64,000 nt of DNA from Bifidobacterium erythrocebi (GTDB lineage: Bacteria > Actinomycetota > Actinomycetes > Actinomycetales > Bifidobacteriaceae), in NCBI RefSeq assembly GCF_012932675.1, contig NZ_JAAIIF010000018.1:62001-126000 (forward strand). The letters run 5' to 3'. The notes under the pieces were generated by a model. That model did not search any database and was not told the DNA's origin. It worked only from the letters and a program-made list of their open reading frames with translations. Positions 8,719 through 18,242 of the stretch are shown here, in pieces. Within the stretch, counting starts at the first letter, position 1; every line of letters begins with the position of its first letter. The translations under genes and the position numbers were made by a program.

Positions 8719-9657
8719 TCAATACCTCGGCACCTGCTGCCAACCAGCACCACCCACCTGAGCCCCGCGCATCTCCTGCGCCATCTGCATCAGCCTCGAA
8801 ATACGATCAGCAGTCGGCGGATGCGTGGAAAACAGACGGGAAAAACCACCGGATTTGAACGGGTTGGCGATCATCATAGCAGCCACCGACTGGTTCCCCG
8901 CAGTAGCCTGCATCGGCACGGAATTCACACCCATGGAAATCTTATTCAACGCGGAAGCAAGCGCCTCCGGATCCCCCGTCAGCCTGCTGCCATCCTCATC
9001 CGCATCAAACTCGCGCGTACGCGAAATAGCCAGCTGCACCAACGACGCACCGATCGGCGCAAGAACAGCAGTCAATGCCACGCCAATCGCACCAATCAGA
9101 CCAGACGAACCATCACGATCGCGATCACCCCCGCCGAAATACATCAGCGAATACCCCAAATACGAAATCACGGACGCCATAGCCGACGCAATCGCGGACG
9201 TAAGAATGTCGTGATTGTACACATGCATCAGCTCATGACCAAGCACGCCACGCAGCTCGCGGCCATTCAGAATACGCAGAATGCCCTGCGTACAGCACAC
9301 CGCCGCATGACGCTCATTACGCCCCGTAGCAAACGCGTTGGGACTTTCCGTAGGCGCGATGTAAATGCGCGGCATCGGCTTGCCAGCCCTGGCAGACAGC
9401 TCGCGCACAATCTGATAGATCTGAGGAGCCTCCTGCTCGCTAACCTCGCGAGCGCCCATGGATGCGATGGCAAGCTTGTCGGAAAACCAGTAGGAGCCGA
9501 ACGTGGTCGCCAAACCAATGAACACGTAAATACCGAGAGTATTGCGGCTGGCACCGGTGCACAGCCAGATGAGCATGATGATCGCCCACATCAACGCGAA
9601 AAGCAACGTTGTCTTCAAGCCATTGCAATGGCCATGTACACGCATTTTGGCATTCAT
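8719..9657 (-). CDS. htpX: Zinc metalloprotease HtpX
   Basis: A 312-residue M48 family membrane protease. Two membrane segments near the N terminus (about residues 14-32 and 36-55) are followed by the catalytic HELMH motif near residue 140 (context GVLGHELMHVYNH), two further hydrophobic segments, and the third zinc-ligand region with TREFDADEDG. HtpX degrades misfolded membrane proteins from the cytoplasmic side. Length matches the family. The ATG at 9657 starts MNAKMR; a second ATG four codons later is possible. It is a lone gene between two repeat-bearing gaps. Confidence 0.93.
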   Translation of the reverse strand: MNAKMRVHGHCNGLKTTLLFALMWAIIMLIWLCTGASRNTLGIYVFIGLATTFGSYWFSDKLAIASMGAREVSEQEAPQIYQIVRELSARAGKPMPRIYIAPTESPNAFATGRNERHAAVCCTQGILRILNGRELRGVLGHELMHVYNHDILTSAIASAMASVISYLGYSLMYFGGGDRDRDGSSGLIGAIGVALTAVLAPIGASLVQLAISRTREFDADEDGSRLTGDPEALASALNKISMGVNSVPMQATAGNQSVAAMMIANPFKSGGFSRLFSTHPPTADRISRLMQMAQEMRGAQVGGAGWQQVPRY

Positions 9658-9802
9658 GGCTTCAGCCTAAAGCGCCACCCTGAATGATTACTGGACGCAG
9701 CCCGAAAGTGGACAGAGGAAGCGGAGGTGGATTGATGCGAAGGCCGGCATGGGGTTACCGGGTTGCGGCGGGCTGACCGGCTGCCTGACTCATATACCCA
9801 CA

Positions 9803-10237
9803 TGTCCGATTCGGGAGAAACAGACATCCAACACCTCGCCTCAGCTTCACAGATGACCGATTCGGGGGAATCAGCCACCCCTGCCCACGTTTCCTTAACC
9901 TTGCATGGCAGATTCAGGGGAATCGGACATCCAGCGATGTGCCATGACACCTCACATGTCCGATTCACCAGAAACGGACATCCAGGCAGAGGAAAACCAC
10001 ACTACAGTGGCAGATTCGGGAGAAACGGACATCCGCGAACATATTTTGCTATCTCACATGTCCGATTCGGGAGAAACGGACACTCAGTACAACACCGCAG
10101 CACCACAGATGACCGATTCACCAGAATCGGACATCCCGGGTACTGCTTTCTGTCTCCGTATGTCATATTCGGGAGAAACGGACAACAGTGGACACAAAAA
10201 GTACCGCGGATGTCTGATTCGGGGGAATCGGACATCC
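9803..10237. repeat. 51-bp-phased palindrome array, cluster 3 (9 units)
   Basis: Units start at 9803, 9854, 9906, 9957, 10008, 10059, 10110, 10161 and 10211, so seven... steps are 51 bp apart from one 52 and one 50. Half-sites include TGTCCGATTC, TGACCGATTC, TGGCAGATTC, TGTCATATTC on the left and GAAACGGACATCC or GAATCGGACATCC on the right; centres are GGGA, GGGG, AGGG and ACCA. It lies upstream of htpX and downstream of the ferredoxin reductase gene. Confidence 0.95.
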
Positions 10238-10452
10238 GCGGTCTGGTATAGCTGGCTGCAGCGTTTAATTGGCGGGGCAATGGCGCTCAAGAGCGCAAGC
10301 AACCGAACGCAGCCAAAGCTCTGCCCAGCTCACGCATGAGTGGATCACGCATCAACAGGCTCGTGCGTGGCTGGCTTATACATGAGCAAATCTATGCACG
10401 CCGGCCAAACTCACACGCCGGCCAAACTCACGTCAAACGCACGCCGTCAAGC

Positions 10453-11904
10453 TCACGCGTGGGCGAGTTCGCGCATCTGGTCGGGGTCGATGACCTTCTT
10501 GTGCTCGCGGCCTTCCTTCGCGCCTTCGGCACGCTCGTACGCGTCGACCTTCTTCCAGCCGGCGAAATCGATCGGCTTGACGCCACGCTCGGCCAGCAGG
10601 CGGTCGATGGATTCGGGATCGCGGTCTTCGGCCACTCGACCACCTTCGGCGGCCTTGGCGAGATCTTCAAGCATGTTGGTCACGATGGCGAGCGCGTCGG
10701 ACTTGGTGGAGCCGATCAGGCCGACCGGTCCGCGCTTGGCCCAACCGGTGGCGTACAGGCGTTCGCGCACCTGCGCGCCATCGCCGTTCGCTTCGGTGGT
10801 GATGCGGCCGTCGCCGTTCGCGTTCGCCAGGTGGGCGCGACGCTCGTCGTAGGCGATGCCGGGCGCGGTGGCCGGCTTGTAGCCGATGGCGTGGTAGACG
10901 GCTTCGACCGGGTAGTCTTCGAATTCGCCGGTGCGGGTCATCTTGCCGTCGGCGCTGGTTTCGGTCTTTTCCACGCGGATCGCCTTGACCTTGCCGTCTT
11001 CACCCAGAATTTCGGTGGGTGCGGAGTTGAAGTGCACGTAGTATTTGCGGTCGGCGGGGTTGCCTTCGTAGTCGACGTCGCCGTCGTCTTCCATGTCTTC
11101 GGCCATCTCGCGGATCGCGAACAGTTCTTCGACCATCTGGCGGGTCAGTTTGTTCTGGCCGGCGACTTCGATGGTTTCGTCGTCCAGGTCGAAGTCGTCT
11201 TCGTTGATGATGAGCTGCACGCCGGGCAGCTTTTCCATTTCGCGCAGTTCCTGCACGCTGAACTTGGCCTGGGCCACGCCGCGGCGGATGAACAGATGCA
11301 GCGTCTTGGCCTTGTTGGCCTTGATGCCTTCGTACACGTTGTCGGGGATGTCGGTTTTGGCTTTGAGGTCGTCGGCATTGCGCATGAGTTCGCGGGCCAC
11401 ATCCATGGCCACGTTGCCGCCGCCGATCACGGCCACGTTTTCGGCGTCGAGCGGCCATTCGCGAGCGCCCGTGGGGTATCCGTCGTACCATTCGACGAAC
11501 TTGGCGGCGCCGTACACGCCGTCGAGGTCGGCGCCCGGCAGGCCGAGCGGCTTGTCTTCCACGGCTCCGGTGGCGAACAGTACGGCGTCGTAGCGGGCGA
11601 GCAGCTCGTCCAGGGTGACGTCCTTGCCGAATTCCACGTCGCAGTACAGGTGGATGTCGGGGTTGTCGAGCGTCTTTTCGAGGGCGTCGGCGATGAACTT
11701 GATGGACGGGTGGTCGGGGGCTACGCCGTAGCGCACCAGGCCGAACGGGACCGGCAGCTTTTCGAACAGGTCGATGCGGGCTTTGGTGCCCAGGCCGAGT
11801 TCGTCGCCGAGTTTCTTGAGCTGGCGGAGGAAGATGTCGGAGGAGTAGACGCCTGCGGGGCCGGCGCCGATTACAGCAATACGAAGTTCATTAATGTCAG
11901 TCAC
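10453..11904 (-). CDS. fprA: Ferredoxin/flavodoxin-NADP+ reductase, FprA type
   Basis: A 483-residue flavoprotein similar to mycobacterial FprA and mitochondrial adrenodoxin reductase. The FAD-binding motif VIGAGPAGVYSSD lies at residues 11-23 and the NADPH-binding motif VIGGGNVAMDVAREL near 165-180. The C-terminal half keeps the family block TGWAKRGPVGLIGSTKSDA. It moves electrons between NADPH and ferredoxin or flavodoxin in the cytoplasm. Length and motif order fit the family. The ATG start gives MTDINELRI. The long upstream gap (11,905-13,032) holds repeats, so the promoter must lie close to the gene. Confidence 0.92.
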   Translation of the reverse strand: MTDINELRIAVIGAGPAGVYSSDIFLRQLKKLGDELGLGTKARIDLFEKLPVPFGLVRYGVAPDHPSIKFIADALEKTLDNPDIHLYCDVEFGKDVTLDELLARYDAVLFATGAVEDKPLGLPGADLDGVYGAAKFVEWYDGYPTGAREWPLDAENVAVIGGGNVAMDVARELMRNADDLKAKTDIPDNVYEGIKANKAKTLHLFIRRGVAQAKFSVQELREMEKLPGVQLIINEDDFDLDDETIEVAGQNKLTRQMVEELFAIREMAEDMEDDGDVDYEGNPADRKYYVHFNSAPTEILGEDGKVKAIRVEKTETSADGKMTRTGEFEDYPVEAVYHAIGYKPATAPGIAYDERRAHLANANGDGRITTEANGDGAQVRERLYATGWAKRGPVGLIGSTKSDALAIVTNMLEDLAKAAEGGRVAEDRDPESIDRLLAERGVKPIDFAGWKKVDAYERAEGAKEGREHKKVIDPDQMRELAHA

Positions 11905-12003
11905 GCGCTCTAGCCTAACGCAAACCGTCGAAACGTAAAAGGGTCATTTTGTTGGGGAATGACCGCTTGACGGGTTTGCTTCGGGGGTTCGATCGGTTGG
12001 TGG

Positions 12004-12757
12004 ATGGCGGATGGTATCTGCGATTGCCGAGTCATGCCGACTGCCTGTCTGTCTGGCGTCGCCGAATGCGGATGATAGCCGCGGAATGCAGCTCCTGGAG
12101 AACAATCATCATGGTAAAAATCAGTCCTCATTCATATATAGCCACGCACACGGTCGCACAGCGTGGCCAGATGCAGACGATACCCGCATGATGCCACATC
12201 GGACATCCGCGAACATGACCAAACCCAGCTCTCATCCGCATACCGCCACACATACGACCGCACAGCGGGGCCAGATGCGGACGATACCCATGCCCAGTCA
12301 CACCAAGAACTCACAAACGGGGCGGAATCCGAACCTCATCCATATATCGCCACGCTGGGCACTGGCATGCGTAGCCAGATGCGGATGGTATCTGAAAGGT
12401 GCTGCGGATAGTGGGTGCCGGTATAGCCGGACATGGTTGTCATCCGCATATTGCCACGCATGTAGTGATTCAGCGGGGCCGTATGAGGATCTTATCCGTA
12501 TACCGCCACGCATGCAGGCAATCAGTGTAGCCAGACAAGGATGACGCCCATGGACGGCACTTCTGATGCGTCTTCAACATGGTCAACCCCAATCATCATC
12601 CATATATAGCCACGCACACGGCCGCCCAGCGTAGCCAGATGCGGACGATACCCGCACACAACCACGACAAGGATTCGCGAACGGGGCGGAACCCGTCTGT
12701 CATCCACATATTGCCACGGCAGGCACTGGCATGCGTAGCCGGATGCGGGCGACGCCC
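12004..12757. repeat. 52/104-bp-phased inverted repeat array (second family)
   Basis: Left half-sites (TATAGCCACGC type) start with GCC at about 12036, then 12141, 12245, 12349, 12453, 12505, 12609 and 12713. Right half-sites (GTAGCCAGATGCGGACGAT type) have their ATGCGG word at 12066, 12171, 12275, 12379, 12483, 12535, 12639 and 12743. Steps are 104 bp, with one of 52 and one of 105. The left-to-right distance stays at 30 bp. Some skipped 52-bp positions, such as 12193, carry decayed copies. No relation in sequence to the 51-bp family, but nearly the same period. Confidence 0.92.
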
Positions 12758-12789
12758 GGAAACAGGCCTGGGTACGGGGCACGCTGACA

Positions 12790-13015
12790 GGCAGACACTC
12801 AGCCCAGAGAATCAGGCTGACGGATAATCAGCCCGGCAGAGGAGCAGTCCGGCGGACAATCAGGTCAACAGGCCACCTGAAGACCGGACAATCAGGCAGA
12901 CAGACCGTCAAACAATCAATCAGGCCGGCAGACAATCAGTCCAAAACTACCAGTCCAAAACTGCCAGACAACCAAACGCCAGACCACCAGCCAAACGCCA
13001 ACCAAACGCCAGAAA
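12790..13015. repeat. Low-complexity CAATCAG/CCAAACGCC repeats
   Basis: Degenerate short repeats such as GACAATCAG with CCGGCAGA (12,820-12,945) pass into CCAAACGCCA repeats (12,965-13,015) just beyond the stop of the glycosyltransferase gene. No gene is visible. Function unknown. Confidence 0.7.
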
Positions 13016-13032
13016 GACAACCCCAACGCCAC

Positions 13033-15078
13033 CTACCGAAGCCGCAGGGCGCGCAGCACATCCGTACGCACGTAGGTGGTGATGTCGGCCGTGGTGACCC
13101 AGGTTTTCCACGGCGTGTGCTTGGTGGCGATGGTGATTTTGCGGTAGTCGCGCATACGATAGCCGAGCCGATTGAAGTAGTAGTCGGGGAAATCGGTGTC
13201 GCCGATTACGAATTCGGGTTCGCCTTTGGCCGCGCAGGACTTGATCTCCTGGTTCATCTGCGCTGCCGTGGGCACCTGATTCGGCTCGTAGGACCGACCG
13301 CGGTACGTGCAGTCCAGCAGACCGTGCGCGGCATCGTGCGACGAACCGTCACGCACGCGCCCACGCACATGCCCGGAGGCGGAACCACGAGCAGAGTCCT
13401 GTGCGGCACCGCGAGCGAAATCATCGAAATACGGGTTAGCAGCGATCACGGCCCAGCTGTAGCGATGCGTGTCTTCCTGACGCGGCGTATGACTGCCGTC
13501 CGGCCACGTGGTTTCAGGGAAATAGCGCCAGAACGACACCCAGCGGTCATGTTCAAGACCGTTGCGTTCGACGAACGATGCGACGGCGCGCGCGCCGGAA
13601 TAGTCGTACCGCACGTCGCAGGCGGCAGCGGCGACGTTCCAGCACAGGCTCGGCAACAGCAGCACGACGATCACCGCATTGCGCAGGGCAGCAGCATTGC
13701 GCACGCCAGCCGCATTGCGCCACCGCGAACCGGCATCGCTTGTAGGATCGCCTTTGCCACCGCGCCTGAACAAACCGCAGCCCTCAATACGCAGCCGCAA
13801 GCGTTCCGGCATATCGGCGGCTTCAAGCGGCCGGTCGCGCAGCACAATCCACCAGTCCGCCACAAGCAGCGCGAACAGGATGCCCAGGTGATGCATGCTG
13901 AAGTAGCGCACCGCGCACACGGCGAACAGCAGGTACGGCACCAGCAGGATGTCGAGGTCGCCGCGCCGATGCGCAAGACGGATCAGCACCGCCCACACGA
14001 GCGCCGACAGCACCACGCACACCACCATGGGCAGCACGCCCAGCCGCATACCGTGCAGCGACACGTCGCCGGCGAACGAGGTGAACAGGCTTTCGGACGG
14101 CAGCACCAGCCAGAACATCAGGAATTTCGCGACAATGGAATTGCCGTTCGCGCCCGGCGTGGCACCGAACGTATCGGGATACGGCAGGATGCACACGGTC
14201 AGCACAATGCCCGCGACCATAAGCACCAGCCATGCGGCGAAACGGTGCGGATCGGCAATCAATGCACGCAACGACCGCGCTTGCAGCACCGTGCGTGCGA
14301 CCCAGACCAAGGCCACGGCACAGGCGAGCGCGATGCCGTAACTGCTGGTGCAGCACAGCAGCGTCAGGCTGAGCGCAAGCCTCCATGGGTGCTGGTCGCG
14401 TGTGGCCCAGCAGTCGGCCACCAGGAATATAGCCGCGCACATCAGCGCGTATGGGCGCGAGGTGACGCCGTACTGGAAGCACATGAAGTATGTGAACGGC
14501 AGCAATGCCACGGCCACCGGCGGGAACGGCGCACGGAAGATCAGCAGTCCGGCCATGAGCGCGGCACAGGCCAGCTGTATGCCTTTCAGACCGATTTCGT
14601 AGGGCACGCCGAGTTTCGCGGGGATCGACAGCATGAGCCACCACAGCGGCGGGTGGCCTTCGTAGTGCGGACGGACCAGCAGAATGTCGTGGAAGGAGGC
14701 GTCGCGGGCGATGAGCCATGATTGCGCTTCGTCGAACCATGGTTCGTGGAATGCCATCACGCACACCACTACGGCGAAATAGACGGCGAAGGCGAAGCCT
14801 CGCCAATGGCGGTGCAACATGCGATGCAGTGCGGATGGGGTGGATGATGCGGACGATGCAGAAAAAGCGGAAGATGCGGACGGTACGGACGGTACAGCCG
14901 ATGCGGACGATGCGTTGCGCACACACGACTGCGTTGATGCCGCCGCGCCAGCCGACATTGCCGACGTTGCCGACATTGCCGACACTGCCGATTCCGCTGG
15001 TTCCGCCGCTTCCCCTGAACCCATAGGCTTTACCGTCGCCTTCGTCTCCGCGCCGACGGCCTGTTCCCCAACTCCCAT
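13033..15078 (-). CDS. GT-C fold polytopic membrane glycosyltransferase
   Basis: A protein of about 681 residues. A low-complexity Ala/Ser-rich cytoplasmic tail (residues 1-85) precedes ten or more membrane helices and an extracytoplasmic C-terminal domain. The first loop carries EPWFDEAQSWLIARD followed later by EGHPPLWW, the acidic-loop pattern of GT39/ArnT-like enzymes that use polyprenyl-phosphate sugars. The acceptor and sugar cannot be told from the sequence. ATG at 15,078 is chosen over a TTG at 15,096 because GAGGGG lies at a good distance. The tail is encoded by reiterated GCCGACATT-type words, so it probably varies in length between strains. Confidence 0.75.
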   Translation of the reverse strand: MGVGEQAVGAETKATVKPMGSGEAAEPAESAVSAMSATSAMSAGAAASTQSCVRNASSASAVPSVPSASSAFSASSASSTPSALHRMLHRHWRGFAFAVYFAVVVCVMAFHEPWFDEAQSWLIARDASFHDILLVRPHYEGHPPLWWLMLSIPAKLGVPYEIGLKGIQLACAALMAGLLIFRAPFPPVAVALLPFTYFMCFQYGVTSRPYALMCAAIFLVADCWATRDQHPWRLALSLTLLCCTSSYGIALACAVALVWVARTVLQARSLRALIADPHRFAAWLVLMVAGIVLTVCILPYPDTFGATPGANGNSIVAKFLMFWLVLPSESLFTSFAGDVSLHGMRLGVLPMVVCVVLSALVWAVLIRLAHRRGDLDILLVPYLLFAVCAVRYFSMHHLGILFALLVADWWIVLRDRPLEAADMPERLRLRIEGCGLFRRGGKGDPTSDAGSRWRNAAGVRNAAALRNAVIVVLLLPSLCWNVAAAACDVRYDYSGARAVASFVERNGLEHDRWVSFWRYFPETTWPDGSHTPRQEDTHRYSWAVIAANPYFDDFARGAAQDSARGSASGHVRGRVRDGSSHDAAHGLLDCTYRGRSYEPNQVPTAAQMNQEIKSCAAKGEPEFVIGDTDFPDYYFNRLGYRMRDYRKITIATKHTPWKTWVTTADITTYVRTDVLRALRLR

Positions 15079-15437
15079 ATCACGCCCCTCACGCAATCAC
15101 GCAGTAGTCGTTTCAGCTTCTCTCTGATGTACTGACGTATCAAGTACCTGTATCAGTAAGCACGCGATGCACGCGCATGTCAAGCCAAAGCGTCATATCG
15201 GATGGTCGCACCGAACATGGACGGTTCCGACCGGTCTGCCTGGCCGCAAACGGCTTGGTTGCAAGCAATCCATATAATGACCCTGCTATCGCGATGATGG
15301 GACGTGGTGGAACGTTCGACGGGATTCGATGGGCACCGGCGCAACGGTGCCGGCGGCAATGTCGCGGCAACACGACGGCAGCACCATGGCAGCACAGCGC
15401 AACAGAACACAGAAGAAGAAAGAAAAGAGAGCAACAA
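15079..15437. other. Divergent intergenic region, glycosyltransferase/permease
   Basis: No gene is supported. The 360 bp must hold promoters for both divergent genes. GCACCGG (15,331) can pair with CGGTGCCGG just downstream, giving a small hairpin in the permease leader. I see no known riboswitch. Confidence 0.4.
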
Positions 15438-16916
15438 GTGAGCGACGCAACACCGCGCAACGCGGTCAAGCAAGACAAAAGCGACTCCGGGTACGCCAAG
15501 GACCTGAAGCCGCGTCATATCCAGATGATCGCCATCGGCGGTTCCATCGGCACCGGCCTGTTCCTGGGTGCCGGCGGTCGACTGTCCCTGGGCGGCGCCG
15601 GCCTGGCCTTCGCCTACGCGGTGTGCGGCATCTTCGCGTTCCTGATGGTGCGCGCGCTGGGCGAACTGGCGATCCGCCGCCCCTCCTCCGGCGCGTTCGT
15701 CTCGTACGCACGCGAGTTCCTGGGCGAGAAGGGCGCGTACATCACCGGCTGGCTGTTCTTCCTGGACTGGTCCGTCACCGTGATGGCCGACATCACCGCC
15801 GTGGCCGTGTACTTCCACTACTGGAAGGCCTTCCAGAACGTACCGCAATGGCTGCTAGCACTGTGCGCGCTGGCGGTCGTGTTCGTGCTTAACATGCTGA
15901 GTGTGAAGATGTTCGGCGAAGCGGAATTCTGGTTCGCCGCCATCAAGGTGGCCACGATCATCGCGTTCATGGTCATCGCCATCTGGGCCATCGTCACCGG
16001 CGCCCCGGTCGGCTCCTCCCACGCCGGCATCGCCAACATCACCGAGCATGGCGGATTCTTCCCGAAGGGCATCCCCACCGTATTCGCCCTGACGCTCGGC
16101 GTGGTGTTCGCCTTCGGCGGCACCGAAATGGTGGGCGTGGCCGCCGGCGAAGCCAAGGACGCGCAGAAGGTGCTGCCCAAGGCCATCAACTCGATGATCA
16201 TCCGCATCTTCGTGTTCTACGTGGGTTCCGTGGTGCTCATGGCACTCGTGCTGCCGTACACCGCCTACTCCGCCAACGAATCCCCGTTCGTCACGTTCTT
16301 CTCCGGCATCGGCATTCCGCACGCCGGCGACGTGATCCAGGTGGTCGTGCTCACCGCCGCGCTCTCCTCCCTGAACGCCGGCCTGTATTCCACCGGCCGC
16401 ACCCTGCGCTCGCTTGCCGTGGCCGGTTCCGGCCCGAAGTTCGCCGCCCGCATGAACAAGCATCACGTGCCGTACGGCGGCATCATCATCACGTCCGCGC
16501 TGGGTCTGATCGGCGTGGTGCTCAACGCCGTGCTGCCGGGCGACGCGTTCGAGATCGTGATGAACCTGGCCGGCATCGGCATCGCCGGAACCTGGGCCGC
16601 CATTCTGGTCACGCACCTGGCGTTCCTCAAGAAGGTCAAGGCCGGCGAGGAGACCCGCCCCGCGTACCACATGCCGGGAGCGCCGTACACGAACTACATT
16701 TCGCTGGTGTTCTTCGCCGTGGTGGTGCTGTCGAATCTCACCAGCGCGTCCGGCCGTTGGACGCTGGCCATGTTCGCGGTGGTGGTCGTGGCCATGATCG
16801 CCGGCTGGTTCTATGTGCGCGGTCGCATCGACGGCAATCTGATGGACGAGATGCTGGACGATAACGGCAACGATGTGCCCGACGTGCTGGAGACCACGGA
16901 AACCCCCGGCAAGTAA
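15438..16916 (+). CDS. APC family amino acid permease
   Basis: A permease of about 492 residues with twelve predicted membrane helices. The first helix has LKPRHIQMIAIGGSIGTGLF, the signature of the amino acid transporter group that includes AroP, GabP, LysP and ProY. A second conserved block is GEAEFWFAAIKV. The substrate cannot be read from sequence. The GTG at 15,438 is the most likely start because it places the first helix at the usual distance; the open frame extends upstream without coding character. The Shine-Dalgarno (AAGAAAAGAGAG) is weak. The next gene is an asparaginase, so asparagine or another amide substrate is conceivable but unproven. Confidence 0.85.
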   Translation: MSDATPRNAVKQDKSDSGYAKDLKPRHIQMIAIGGSIGTGLFLGAGGRLSLGGAGLAFAYAVCGIFAFLMVRALGELAIRRPSSGAFVSYAREFLGEKGAYITGWLFFLDWSVTVMADITAVAVYFHYWKAFQNVPQWLLALCALAVVFVLNMLSVKMFGEAEFWFAAIKVATIIAFMVIAIWAIVTGAPVGSSHAGIANITEHGGFFPKGIPTVFALTLGVVFAFGGTEMVGVAAGEAKDAQKVLPKAINSMIIRIFVFYVGSVVLMALVLPYTAYSANESPFVTFFSGIGIPHAGDVIQVVVLTAALSSLNAGLYSTGRTLRSLAVAGSGPKFAARMNKHHVPYGGIIITSALGLIGVVLNAVLPGDAFEIVMNLAGIGIAGTWAAILVTHLAFLKKVKAGEETRPAYHMPGAPYTNYISLVFFAVVVLSNLTSASGRWTLAMFAVVVVAMIAGWFYVRGRIDGNLMDEMLDDNGNDVPDVLETTETPGK

Positions 16917-16975
16917 AGCCGGCCGATCGGCAGGGAATCGATTGGCGATAGGCCGATCATCCGAATCGGCGGTAC

Positions 16976-17009
16976 AGTGGACGGCGGAATACGAAATCCG
17001 CCGTCCACT
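16976..17009 (+). terminator. Hairpin after the permease gene
   Basis: Arms AGTGGACGGCGGA (16,976-16,988) and TCCGCCGTCCACT (16,997-17,009) form a perfect 13-bp stem. There is only a short T run afterwards, so termination may be partial. Confidence 0.6.
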
Positions 17010-17068
17010 TGCGATTCGGCGGCAGGAAACGGCAGAAAGACTTCGACAAGACTCCAAGGAGGTAGACC

Positions 17069-18079
17069 TTGCGCATTCACATCACATACACCGGCGGCAC
17101 CATCGGCATGATCGATTCGCCGAACGGGCTGGTACCGGGCGCGGATATGCGCGGCTGGCTGCTTCGTCTGCTGGAAGACGCGCACATGGACAGCAGCCTG
17201 TTCTCGTTCACCGAGCTCAACCCGCTGATCGATTCGTCGAACGCCACGCCTGCGAACTGGCAGACCATGATCGACGATCTCAACGCGCACCGCGATGAGG
17301 CCGACGCGTTCGTGGTGCTGCACGGCACCGATACGATGAGCTATTCGAGCGCCGCGCTGTCCTACGCGCTCACCGATTTCGGCAAGCCGATCATCTTTAC
17401 CGGCTCCCAGCATCCGCTGGGCAAGATCGAGTCGGACGCCACCGCGAACGTGACCGGCGCATTGAACGCCGCGATGAGCGCGCGCATGCACGGCGTGGGC
17501 CTGTTCTTCGGCCATCATCTGTTCGCCGGCAATCGTGTGAGCAAGTCGTCAAGCTGGGCGTTCGAGGGCTTTTCCGCGCCGTCCACCGGCCCGCTGGCAC
17601 GCACCGGAACGCCGTGGCACTGGTATGCCGGCGCCACGCTGGCTGGCGAGGGCTGGAAGAACCCCAAGCCGTACACGCGGCATGATGTGGCCGTGATCGA
17701 CATGGTTCCGGGCATTACCGCCGCACGTCTTGAGGCGATGCTCACGCCGCGCCCGGAAGCTGCGATACTGCGCGCGTATGGCGTGGGTGATGTTCCGAGC
17801 GACGAGCCGGGGCTGACCGATGTGATCGCCGATGCGCTTCATGACGGGGTGCCGGTGATCATCGCCTCGCAGTGCCAGCAGGCGGAAGTGCTGTTGGGGC
17901 ATTATGAGGTGAGCGACGCCATCGCGCGCGCCGGTGCGATCGGTTCGGGCGATATGACGCTTGAGGCCGCGTACGCCAAGGTGATGTTCCTGCTGTCGCA
18001 GGGCGTGGAAGGCAAGGATTTCGCCGACTGGATGACTCGGTCCATCGCCGGCGAGATCTCTCCTGCCTCCACGCTGTAA
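17069..18079 (+). CDS. ansA: L-asparaginase (type I, cytoplasmic)
   Basis: A 336-residue asparaginase hydrolysing L-asparagine to aspartate and ammonia. The first catalytic Thr lies in TYTGGTIGM (residues 6-14), the second in HGTDTMSYSSAALSYAL (near residue 88), with the conserved FTGSQHPLG block near 110. No signal peptide, so a cytoplasmic type I enzyme. The start is a TTG at 17,069, supported by a perfect AAGGAGG six bases upstream. It follows the permease gene on the same strand, with a hairpin between. Confidence 0.9.
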   Translation: MRIHITYTGGTIGMIDSPNGLVPGADMRGWLLRLLEDAHMDSSLFSFTELNPLIDSSNATPANWQTMIDDLNAHRDEADAFVVLHGTDTMSYSSAALSYALTDFGKPIIFTGSQHPLGKIESDATANVTGALNAAMSARMHGVGLFFGHHLFAGNRVSKSSSWAFEGFSAPSTGPLARTGTPWHWYAGATLAGEGWKNPKPYTRHDVAVIDMVPGITAARLEAMLTPRPEAAILRAYGVGDVPSDEPGLTDVIADALHDGVPVIIASQCQQAEVLLGHYEVSDAIARAGAIGSGDMTLEAAYAKVMFLLSQGVEGKDFADWMTRSIAGEISPASTL

Positions 18080-18112
18080 CCGGTAACCGGCATCGCAGGC
18101 CGCACTCCAGCA

Positions 18113-18152
18113 CGAAGGGCACGTCCATCATGTTGCATGGACGTGCCCTTCG
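18113..18152. terminator. Bidirectional terminator between ansA and the P-type ATPase
   Basis: Arms CGAAGGGCACGTCCAT and ATGGACGTGCCCTTCG form a perfect 16-bp stem between two convergent genes. It can serve both strands. Confidence 0.85.
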
Positions 18153-18242
18153 TATTATCTGGCACTACTTGGTATTGCTGTATCGCTCAGCGCCACCCGG
18201 CATTACCCGGCACCGCTCGCTGATGCCGCTCGCTGGTTCCGC

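Noticed and set aside
9763..10339. Open frames through the palindrome arrays encoding MSDSGESD repeats
   Set aside because: They stay open on both strands only because the period is 17 codons; they lack ribosome sites and a consistent reading direction. The exceptions are the units inside the S9 peptidase and exporter genes.
12141..12200. MITE or insertion sequence origin of the second array
   Set aside because: No terminal inverted repeats with target duplications and no transposase remnants were seen.
12011..12544. Possible small genes in the 52/104-bp array
   Set aside because: The frames follow the repeat and have no starts with ribosome sites or coding character.
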